Origin: Ilyomonas sp964658445
Lineage (GTDB): Bacteria > Bacteroidota > Bacteroidia > Chitinophagales > Chitinophagaceae
Direction: 5' to 3'
DNA: 5,646 bases
NCBI GenBank assembly: GCA_964658445.1
Contig: CAZZZH010000288.1
Coordinates: 1-5,646 of the forward strand
Made by a program: the position numbers and the translations under genes. Below, piece after piece: positions 1-5,438 of this stretch (its first letter is position 1; every line of letters starts with the position of its first letter). The notes beneath the pieces were generated by a model. It made no database searches and had not been told where the DNA came from. It saw only the letters and a program-made list of their open reading frames with translations.

Positions 1-1116
1 AAAGCCTGGGTGGGCGGCGTAGATTTTAAGACCTTTAAGTACGACCATGTGAACCTGAATACGAAGCGGCAGGTAGGTTCTACCATCAAGCCGCTGCTGT
101 ATAGCCTGGCGATTGAAGATGCCGGCTTTACGCCCAACACGCCGGTAGAAGACGTGCAGCAAAACTTCAATGGCTTTGGAACGGTGCCTGCCACCGGCGC
201 TTCGTGCACCGGCAGAACCATGCCGATGGCAATGGCATTGGCATGGTCGAGAAACTGTGCGACGGCTTACATTATGAAACAATTAGGCAACGGTAATGAG
301 GGTGCCAAACGCTTCGTTGAGTTTTTGAAAAACTGCAGCGTTACTACTAAGATAGATCCTTATCCATCAATTGCCCTGGGTTCTGAAGAAATCTCTTTGT
401 ACGAGATGATGCAGGCTTACAGTATGTTTCCCGGCAGGGGTTTTAATGTAAAGCCCATGTACATAACGCGCATAGAAGACAAGAATGGAAATGTGCTGCA
501 GACCAACCTGCCGCAGCGCAAGGAAGTGATTAATGAAGTAACCGCTTATTACATCATCAGCATGATGGAAGGCGTACTGAAATTCGGCACGGGTCGGCGC
601 ATCTGGAGCTATGGAGTAACGGGCGACATTGCCGGGAAAACCGGCACCACCAACGACAACAGCGATGCCTGGTTTATGGGTTACACACCACAATTGTTGT
701 GCGGAACCTGGACGGGCTGCGACGACCGCTTCATCCGCTTTACCAGCACCAATGTGGGTCAGGGTTCTTCGGTGGCGTTGCCTATTTGGGCTTATTTCTA
801 TAAAAAAGTATCGGCAGATAAAGCGCTTGCCATCGATACCAAAAGCGTATTCACCAAACCCGATGTTATGCAGAACGATATTATCTACGATTGGGTAAAC
901 GATATGCCGCAGCAGTTAGGTGCCGAAGGTCAGGATGAAGGCAATGGCACTGAGTCTGACTATGGCGGAAACGACCAGCAACAACCACCGCCGGCGGCCG
1001 ATAACCAGTACGACATAGCACCGGAAAGCCAATTGCCTGCCGACACCGCAAAAAAGAAAAATGGCAACCAGCTAATGCCGAAAGCGGTAATGCCGGCGAA
1101 GAAGCCTGGCAAGTAG
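1..1116 (+). CDS. Penicillin-binding protein 1A (class A PBP), C-terminal part, 5' truncated by window
   Basis: This is the transpeptidase half of a bifunctional murein synthase, which crosslinks peptidoglycan stem peptides in the periplasm. The frame is open from base 1, so the gene begins upstream; the GTG at 10 is an internal valine codon and not a start. All three active-site motifs of the penicilloyl-serine transferase fold are present in order: STIK with the nucleophilic serine (bases 79-90), SRN (247-255) and KTGT (637-648). The segment before STIK (KAWVGG, YDHV, RQVG) is typical of class A PBPs. The glycosyltransferase domain and membrane anchor would lie upstream; the roughly 371 codons seen are about half of a usual PBP1A. 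After the catalytic domain comes a tail of about 65 residues, rich in Q, G, D, N and P and ending in a lysine-rich stretch, probably disordered. The stop is TAG at 1114-1116. The family is certain; whether the paralogue is PBP1A or another class A enzyme is less so. Confidence 0.93.
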   Translation, partial: KAWVGGVDFKTFKYDHVNLNTKRQVGSTIKPLLYSLAIEDAGFTPNTPVEDVQQNFNGFGTVPATGASCTGRTMPMAMALAWSRNCATAYIMKQLGNGNEGAKRFVEFLKNCSVTTKIDPYPSIALGSEEISLYEMMQAYSMFPGRGFNVKPMYITRIEDKNGNVLQTNLPQRKEVINEVTAYYIISMMEGVLKFGTGRRIWSYGVTGDIAGKTGTTNDNSDAWFMGYTPQLLCGTWTGCDDRFIRFTSTNVGQGSSVALPIWAYFYKKVSADKALAIDTKSVFTKPDVMQNDIIYDWVNDMPQQLGAEGQDEGNGTESDYGGNDQQQPPPAADNQYDIAPESQLPADTAKKKNGNQLMPKAVMPAKKPGK

Positions 1117-1120
1117 AGAC

Positions 1121-1157
1121 AAGTCGCGATAAGCTTTTGAAAAGCTTATCGCGACTT
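1121..1157. terminator. Perfect 18-bp inverted repeat, possible terminator or operator
   Basis: AAGTCGCGATAAGCTTTT (1121-1138) is followed by one G and then its exact reverse complement (1140-1157). As RNA this folds into a long hairpin starting 4 bases after the PBP stop codon, which fits transcription termination. Neither side carries the T-run of a standard intrinsic terminator: downstream on the + strand the sequence is A-rich (ACAAAAAAG), and the other strand has no T-run either. It may therefore be a terminator of unusual form, an RNA 3'-end stabiliser, or a palindromic protein-binding site next to the pdhA promoter. The symmetry is plain; the role is inferred. Confidence 0.55.
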
Positions 1158-1182
1158 ACAAAAAAGCAATCACTCTTTCCTT

Positions 1183-1190
1183 TATATTTG
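1183..1190 (+). promoter_or_regulatory. Bacteroidota-type -7 promoter box upstream of pdhA
   Basis: TATATTTG is an exact match to the TAnnTTTG -7 consensus used by the primary sigma factor of Bacteroidota. It lies 21 bases before the proposed GTG start at 1212, giving a short leader. No clear TTG-type -33 element is seen. That position would fall at about 1157-1162, at the edge of the right arm of the inverted repeat. Confidence 0.6.
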
Positions 1191-1211
1191 CCGCCTCAAA
1201 TTTTGAATGTA

Positions 1212-2207
1212 GTGCCAACAAAATTTTCCAAAGAAACTTATCTCTACTGGTACGAATTGATGCAACTCATCCGCCAGTTCGAACTGAAAGCAGAAGAAAT
1301 GTATAAGATGGCCGGAAAGATCCGCGGCTTTTTCCATGCTTATGTTGGCCAGGAAGCGATTGCTGCCGGCTGCATGACGGCTACCCGACAGGAAGATCCT
1401 TTCATTACCGGCTACCGCGACCATGGTTTGGCACTTGCAAAAGGTGTAAGCGCAGACGCTTGTATGGCTGAGCTGTATGGCAAAGCAACCGGCGTTGCTA
1501 AAGGCAAAGGTGGCAGTATGCACTTCTTTAGTGCAGAGCATTTTTTCTTTGGCGGGCATGGCATTGTAGGCGCACAGATTGGTGCCGGTGCAGGCATTGC
1601 GTTTGCCGAAAAATATAAAGGCACTGACAATGTAGTACTTTGCTTCTTTGGCGATGGCGCCGCTCGTCAGGGTATCCTGCACGAGACCTTTAACTTGGCA
1701 ATGATCTGGAAGATACCGGTGATTTTTATTTGCGAGAATAACAATTATGCCATGGGCACTTCGGTGGAAAGAACATCGAATGTGTTGGATATTTATAAGC
1801 TTGCCGATTCTTACGAAATGCCAGGCGATAAGGTAGATGGCATGCACCCCGAAGCGGTGCATGAAGCTGTAGAACGTGCCGTAAGAAGGGCGCGCGAAGG
1901 TGGTGGACCTACCCTGCTGGAAATGAAAACCTATCGCTACAAAGGGCACTCGATAAGCGATCCGCAAAAATACCGCACGAAGGAAGAAGTAGAAGAGTAT
2001 CGCGGTAAAGACCCGCTCTCCTTTGTGCTGAATACCATTAAAGAAAATGGCTTTGCCAGCGACGAAGAAATTAAAGCAATAGACGACCGCATTAATAACG
2101 TAGTGGAACAAAGCGTAAAGTTTGCCGAAGAAAGCGCATGGCCCGATGAAAGTGAAGTGTATGGAGATGTGTATAGAGACACAAACTACCCGTTCATTAA
2201 AGATTAA
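1212..2207 (+). CDS. pdhA: Pyruvate dehydrogenase E1 component, alpha subunit
   Basis: This is the thiamine-diphosphate-dependent E1 alpha subunit, which with E1 beta decarboxylates pyruvate and transfers the acetyl group to lipoyl-E2 in the pyruvate dehydrogenase complex (cytoplasm). Numbered from the GTG at 1212 (331 residues, the usual length), the visible marks are YRDHG (68-72), the ThDP/Mg motif starting GDG (147-149) and closing with ENNNYAMGT (175-183), and the loop YRYKGHSISDP (241-251) that matches the E1 alpha regulatory loop. Start choice: upstream frame runs into the inverted repeat and the promoter; the family begins just before TKFSKETY; there is no in-frame ATG until 1260, which would remove that conserved segment. 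GTG 1212 is preferred, with TTG 1203 as alternative. No E1 beta, E2 or E3 gene is seen nearby, though a gap follows. A branched-chain 2-oxoacid E1 alpha is the main alternative, but the overall match is to PdhA. Confidence 0.93.
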   Translation: MPTKFSKETYLYWYELMQLIRQFELKAEEMYKMAGKIRGFFHAYVGQEAIAAGCMTATRQEDPFITGYRDHGLALAKGVSADACMAELYGKATGVAKGKGGSMHFFSAEHFFFGGHGIVGAQIGAGAGIAFAEKYKGTDNVVLCFFGDGAARQGILHETFNLAMIWKIPVIFICENNNYAMGTSVERTSNVLDIYKLADSYEMPGDKVDGMHPEAVHEAVERAVRRAREGGGPTLLEMKTYRYKGHSISDPQKYRTKEEVEEYRGKDPLSFVLNTIKENGFASDEEIKAIDDRINNVVEQSVKFAEESAWPDESEVYGDVYRDTNYPFIKD

Positions 2208-2256
2208 ACGAGAAACGCGGAATCACAAAAAAGGAATTATTCAATCTTCAATTTTA

Positions 2257-2266
2257 NNNNNNNNNN
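2257..2266. other. Assembly gap (10 N)
   Basis: Ten undetermined bases sit between pdhA and the TPR gene. The base directly before TGAG at 2267 is hidden and would be the A of the ATG start. The true gap size is unknown, so pdhA and the TPR gene may not be as close as they look. The sequence just before the gap ends in TTTTA, which could be the beginning of a -7 box (TAnnTTTG) whose remainder is lost. Confidence 0.97.
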
Positions 2267-2943
2267 TGAGTAAACCAACGACCGTTGCCCCGGCACACGA
2301 CGCGCAAAGCATGTGGCAGAAATGGGCAAAACCGGCCTCTGTTGTGTTGGGGATTTTAATCATTGGCTTTGGTGCCTGGTTTGCCTACGATGCTTGGATT
2401 GTTCAGCCGAAGGAAGAGAAAGCCCAGGATGCCATTTATAAAGCGCAGGAATATTTTGCGCAGGATTCGCTTCGCAAGGCGCTCGATGGCGATGGCGTAA
2501 GCAAAGGCTTTCTATACGTGATTAAAAACTACAGCGGCACTAAAACTGCCAACCTCGCTAAGTATTACGCAGGTCTCTGCGACCTTCGGTTGGGAAGCTT
2601 CCAGGAAGCTATCAACTATCTCAGCGATTTTTCTACTGACTCAAAACCAGTGCAGATGATGGCGTACGGCACGCTGGGCGATGCTTATAGCGAAATGAAC
2701 AAAAAGACGGATGCAGTAGATGCTTATAAAAAAGCGGCTACTACTTTTGAAGACGATAAGGACAACAGTGCCGAGTACCTGTTTCGTGCGGCTTTGCTGA
2801 GTGAAGTAATGGGCAAGAACCAGGAAGCACTTGACCTATATAAAGAAATTAAACAAAAATATTCCGGCACGCAACGCGGCTCGCAGGTAGATAAATATAT
2901 CTATCGCTTAAGTGTTGAGCCCAACGACTTCAGTGTAAACTAA
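2266..2943 (+). CDS. Membrane-anchored tetratricopeptide repeat protein (start codon partly in N gap)
   Basis: If the last N is A, the gene starts with ATG (reading MSKPTTVAP) and encodes 225 residues. A short polar, probably cytoplasmic N-terminus is followed by one membrane helix at about residues 24-46 (SVVLGILIIGFGAWFAYDAW). The remaining ~175 residues are helical with at least three TPR-like units, at about 95-121, 131-161 and 168-199; for example YGTLGDAYSEMNKKTDAVDAY has the usual spacing of small and aromatic residues. The layout (N-terminal single helix, extracytoplasmic TPRs) resembles YfgM-type proteins that work near the Sec translocon, but the resemblance is in layout only. A TPR protein directly before ribH is, from memory, a common arrangement in Bacteroidota. 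The stop TAA overlaps the ribH ATG by one base (TAATG), suggesting translational coupling. The open frame that runs through the gap from about 2122 is only a shadow of pdhA. Confidence 0.82.
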   Translation, partial: XSKPTTVAPAHDAQSMWQKWAKPASVVLGILIIGFGAWFAYDAWIVQPKEEKAQDAIYKAQEYFAQDSLRKALDGDGVSKGFLYVIKNYSGTKTANLAKYYAGLCDLRLGSFQEAINYLSDFSTDSKPVQMMAYGTLGDAYSEMNKKTDAVDAYKKAATTFEDDKDNSAEYLFRAALLSEVMGKNQEALDLYKEIKQKYSGTQRGSQVDKYIYRLSVEPNDFSVN

Positions 2944-3431
2944 TGGCTACAAAAGGCAACAGCGAACTAAACAAAGGCATTCCGCACGTAGCGAATGCCT
3001 TTGTTGTTATCGTAAAAACGGAATGGAATGCACACATTGCAGACAAGCTGGAAGAAGGCGCTGTAAAGGTTTTCAACGATCAGGGCGTAAGGTACAAGAC
3101 CATTATCGTTCCCGGCGCGGTAGAGATACCTTTTGCTGTGAAAGCCTATGCCAACAGCAAGGCAGAACAAGCCGATGCCTTCATTACGCTGGGCGCTGTT
3201 ATAAAAGGCGACACACCGCATTTCGAATACGTCTGCAAAGCTATCACCGAAGGCATTGTATGGCTGAATATGCACCTGGAAGCACCGACAGTGTTTAGTG
3301 TACTAACCGTCAATACAGAAGAACAGGCGCTGGAAAGAATCGGTGGCATTCACGGGCACAAAGGCGAGGAAGCCGCTATTACGGCGATTAAGATGATTGC
3401 ATTGAATAGGCAATATCAAACACCAGCCTGA
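2943..3431 (+). CDS. ribH: 6,7-dimethyl-8-ribityllumazine synthase
   Basis: This enzyme condenses 5-amino-6-ribitylamino-uracil with 3,4-dihydroxy-2-butanone 4-phosphate to form 6,7-dimethyl-8-ribityllumazine, the penultimate step of riboflavin synthesis; it assembles into pentamers or 60-subunit shells in the cytoplasm. The 162 residues are the family's usual length. Visible motifs are VPGAVEIP (56-63), GAVIKGDTPHFEYVC (84-98) with the proposed general acid/base His93, SVLTVNTEEQALER (119-132) with the phosphate-binding Arg132, and HKGEEAA (139-145). Trp28 stands at the aromatic position that stacks on the pyrimidine substrate in this family. The ATG overlaps the stop of the TPR gene, and its own TGA overlaps the next ATG by one base, so the three genes probably form one transcript. 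No FMN riboswitch is seen in the window. No other riboflavin genes are in the window. Confidence 0.96.
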   Translation: MATKGNSELNKGIPHVANAFVVIVKTEWNAHIADKLEEGAVKVFNDQGVRYKTIIVPGAVEIPFAVKAYANSKAEQADAFITLGAVIKGDTPHFEYVCKAITEGIVWLNMHLEAPTVFSVLTVNTEEQALERIGGIHGHKGEEAAITAIKMIALNRQYQTPA

Positions 3432-3805
3432 TGAATGATTCAATTCTAAATGAGCAGCAGCTTGCCACCGAGATACTTGGGATACAGCTTCTTAATGCTC
3501 ACCAGTATTGGTTCAAAAAGAGACTGCTGTTCAATATATTGGTTGGGCTTGCCGGGTTTGTTTCTGTTATATTTTTTATGCCTGTATTAGATGCTTTTGA
3601 TTATGCCGGAATTTTGATATGGGGCATTGTTGCAAATGGACTTTACTCACTGGGTTATGTTTTCGAAAGTTATTTTATCACGAAAACAAAAAGAACAAAA
3701 GAGATTAAACAAGCAAGAAATTGGCTGTTTTGGTGCGGTACCATACTTTATATAATCGCTAGTTTAGCGGTTCCTTATTTCGCTTTTCTTTTAGCGGTAT
3801 TATAA
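3431..3805 (+). CDS. Small membrane protein, three predicted helices, function unknown
   Basis: I do not recognise a family. The 124-residue product has a polar N-terminus of about 30 residues, which ends in the basic-aromatic stretch QYWFKKR, followed by hydrophobic segments at about 33-52, 59-78 and 98-122. The loop between helices two and three (KTKRTKEIKQARNW, 85-98) is strongly basic, so it should face the cytoplasm. The length and the N-terminal helix resemble the '2TM domain' proteins of Bacteroidota, but there are three helices here and I make no claim of homology. The ATG overlaps the ribH stop (TGATG), which supports expression by coupling to ribH. Base composition differs from the neighbours: roughly 35% G+C by hand count over 3541-3720, against about 53% for a sample of pdhA (1441-1500). 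This may reflect recent acquisition or only membrane-protein codon bias. Confidence 0.7.
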   Translation: MNDSILNEQQLATEILGIQLLNAHQYWFKKRLLFNILVGLAGFVSVIFFMPVLDAFDYAGILIWGIVANGLYSLGYVFESYFITKTKRTKEIKQARNWLFWCGTILYIIASLAVPYFAFLLAVL

Positions 3806-3919
3806 CTCTATTAACATCGGCACAAACCGTTGCTGATTCTTATTTTGCTAACCGAAAACAAGTTAATAGACCAAGTCGAGCTTTACTTAAAACAGTAGCA
3901 ACAACTGAAAATAATACAC
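3806..3919. other. AT-rich spacer before the LutA-type gene
   Basis: This 114-base stretch holds no convincing gene or RNA. An 8-bp inverted repeat, CTATTAAC (3808-3815) and GTTAATAG (3862-3869), encloses a further possible pairing of TCGG (3817-3820) with CCGA (3852-3855). A TATTTTG at 3841-3847 is one base short of the -7 consensus and lacks a properly spaced upstream element, so I do not call a promoter. The gene at 3920 may be read from here or from the ribH transcript. Confidence 0.4.
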
Positions 3920-4630
3920 ATGAACGTCAGCATCTTTGTTCCTTGTTTTATAGATCAGCTCTATCCGTCTGTCGCTTTCAATATGGTGAAAGTATTAGAG
4001 AAATGTGGCTGCACCGTTCACTACAATGCGGCGCAAACCTGCTGCGGACAACCGGCTTACAACGCAGGCTATCGCAACGAAGCCAAGGAAGTCTGCCGTA
4101 AATTTCTAACCGATTTTGAAGGCACCGATTACATCGTTACGCCTAGCGCCAGTTGTGCGGGCTTCGTAAAAAATTATTATCAAACTCTGTTTCCAGCTTC
4201 CGATAAAGCCAAAGACGTTGGCAACCGCTTGTACGAATTTTCTTCCTTCCTTATCAACATTTTGCAGGTAGAGAACATCGGTGCCAAATTTAATGCTAAG
4301 GCCACTTACCATGATAGCTGCGCCGCCTTACGCGAGTGCAAAATCAAAACAGAGCCTCGTATTTTACTAAGCCATGTGGAAGGCTTGCAATTAGAAGAAA
4401 TGCACGACGTAGAAACTTGCTGCGGCTTCGGTGGTACGTTTGCTGTAAAGTTTGAATCCATCAGTATTGCTATGGCCGATCAGAAGATAACCAATGCTTC
4501 TGAAACCGGCGCGCAATACATCATCAGCACCGACATGAGCTGTCTCATGCATATAGACGGTCGCCTTAAAAACAAAGGCACAAACCTGCAGGTATTACAC
4601 TTGGCCGATGTGCTGGCAAAATGGGAGTAA
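3920..4630 (+). CDS. (Fe-S)-binding protein with two CCG domains, LutA/YkgE family
   Basis: The 236 residues match the full length of LutA, the cysteine-rich subunit of the LutABC L-lactate oxidation complex; related CCG domains occur in heterodisulfide reductase HdrB and glycolate oxidase GlcF, where they bind an iron-sulfur cluster and relay electrons. Two CCG modules are visible: Cys9, Cys41-Cys42 (in TCCGQPAYNAG) and Cys79 (in SASCAGF); then His131-Asp-Ser-Cys134, Cys167-Cys168 (in TCCGFGGTF) and Cys208 (in DMSCLMH). No cysteine of the pattern is missing, so the protein should be functional. There is no signal peptide; it should be cytoplasmic. The ATG at 3920 gives the normal family N-terminus (MNVSIFVPCF). 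The expected partners LutB (ferredoxin-type subunit) and LutC are not beside it, so the exact role is uncertain; lactate use is the inference from family, and I leave the symbol blank for that reason. Confidence 0.88.
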   Translation: MNVSIFVPCFIDQLYPSVAFNMVKVLEKCGCTVHYNAAQTCCGQPAYNAGYRNEAKEVCRKFLTDFEGTDYIVTPSASCAGFVKNYYQTLFPASDKAKDVGNRLYEFSSFLINILQVENIGAKFNAKATYHDSCAALRECKIKTEPRILLSHVEGLQLEEMHDVETCCGFGGTFAVKFESISIAMADQKITNASETGAQYIISTDMSCLMHIDGRLKNKGTNLQVLHLADVLAKWE

Positions 4631-4704
4631 GCTGATATTAATTGCTGGCCTTATCCTCTGTCTACAAAAGTCAACTTCCTTATATTTACCCTATATTTTC
4701 AGTC
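4631..4704 (+). promoter_or_regulatory. Intergenic region with two -7-like boxes before the sulfotransferase-like gene
   Basis: TATATTTA (4681-4688) and TATATTTT (4692-4699) each match the Bacteroidota -7 pattern TAnnTTTG except for the final G and lie 11 bases apart, about one helix turn. The first would give a leader of roughly 10-15 bases before the ATG at 4705; the second would give an almost leaderless message. No clear -33 element is seen. No terminator-like hairpin is apparent after the preceding stop. Confidence 0.4.
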
Positions 4705-5427
4705 ATGACCACCAAACGAATTTGCCTGTGGAGCAGCCCGCGAAATTTATCTACGGCGCTCATGTATTCCTTTGCGCAACGCCCCGATACAGTTGTAAGC
4801 GACGAGCCTTTGTATGCGCATTACCTGTGTAAAACCGGCGCCAATCATCCAGGTAGAGGCATGGTATTGCAGTTTCAGGAAAATAACGGTCGGGAAGTCG
4901 TCCGGCATCTGGTGAACGATGATTTTGGTAAACCGGTTTTGTTTTGCAAGCAAATGACGCATCACCTGGTAGAATTGCCGCTCGACTTTTTATTGCAAGT
5001 ATCCAATATTCTTTTTGTCCGGGAGCCTAAGCAGATCATCTCATCGTATGCGCAGGTTATTCGCGATATAAAGATGCACGATATTGGCATCGATAAACAA
5101 TGGGAGTTGTATAACTTTCTTACCGAAAACAAACAAGACTTTGTAGTAATAGACTCCGGCGAAATTTTAAAAAATCCCGAAAAGGTGTTGAATTTGTTAT
5201 GTGATGCATTGCAAATTCCTTTCTACAACGAAATGCTCTCTTGGCCCGCAGGTCCTAAACCCGAAGATGGTGTTTGGGCAAAGTACTGGTACAATAGTGT
5301 TCACAAGACCACACACTTCGCGCCGCAGGAAACCAGCAGCCGCAATCTGCCGCAATACCTGGAGCCGCTCTACGAAGAATGCAAACACTATTACGATTTG
5401 CTTAGTCAACATTCTATTAAAGCTTAA
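4705..5427 (+). CDS. Sulfotransferase-like P-loop protein, partner of class IV aminotransferase
   Basis: This is a 240-residue protein of the sulfotransferase fold. CLWSSPRNLSTALM (7-20) sits where sulfotransferases carry the loop that grips the 5'-phosphate of PAPS, and FVREPKQIISSY (104-115) looks like the 3'-phosphate-binding segment (Arg106 and Ser113 or Ser114). DEPLY (33-37) and the C-terminal PEDGVWAKYWYNSVHKTT (186-203) are further strongly featured blocks. The same blocks, as I recall, form the N-terminal domain of the plant branched-chain aminotransferase-like proteins. Whether it transfers sulfate, binds another nucleotide or is regulatory is not known to me. ATG 4705 is chosen because it immediately precedes the first beta strand and follows the promoter-like boxes; the open frame further upstream (from 4642) would place those boxes inside the gene. 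The next gene starts 11 bases after the stop, so the two are likely co-transcribed. Confidence 0.8.
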   Translation: MTTKRICLWSSPRNLSTALMYSFAQRPDTVVSDEPLYAHYLCKTGANHPGRGMVLQFQENNGREVVRHLVNDDFGKPVLFCKQMTHHLVELPLDFLLQVSNILFVREPKQIISSYAQVIRDIKMHDIGIDKQWELYNFLTENKQDFVVIDSGEILKNPEKVLNLLCDALQIPFYNEMLSWPAGPKPEDGVWAKYWYNSVHKTTHFAPQETSSRNLPQYLEPLYEECKHYYDLLSQHSIKA

Positions 5428-5438
5428 CGCACCGCTTC

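Noticed and set aside
1137..1211. N-terminal extension of pdhA beginning at TTG 1137
   Set aside because: It would lie within the inverted repeat and the promoter box, and E1 alpha proteins of this group begin just before the TKFSKETY segment.
1182..2111. Long open frame on the minus strand opposite pdhA (309 codons)
   Set aside because: It has no recognisable domain, is rich in Cys, Phe and His as an antisense shadow would be, and lies fully within a certain gene.
2122..2265. Open frame running from inside pdhA through the N run into the TPR gene
   Set aside because: It reads the end of pdhA in another frame and is open only because the N bases cannot form a stop; the TPR protein has a natural start at the edge of the gap.
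3763..3798. Repeated TTTAGCGGT, two copies 27 bases apart
   Set aside because: Both copies encode Leu-Ala-Val in the same membrane protein; two short copies do not make a repeat array.
3829..3898. Tiny open frame in the spacer after the membrane gene (about 22 codons from a TTG)
   Set aside because: It is too short, has no ATG and no visible ribosome binding site; it is likely chance.
4642..4704. Upstream start for the sulfotransferase-like gene at 4642
   Set aside because: The extra 21 residues precede the first strand of the fold and would place the -7-like boxes inside the coding region; ATG 4705 fits better.
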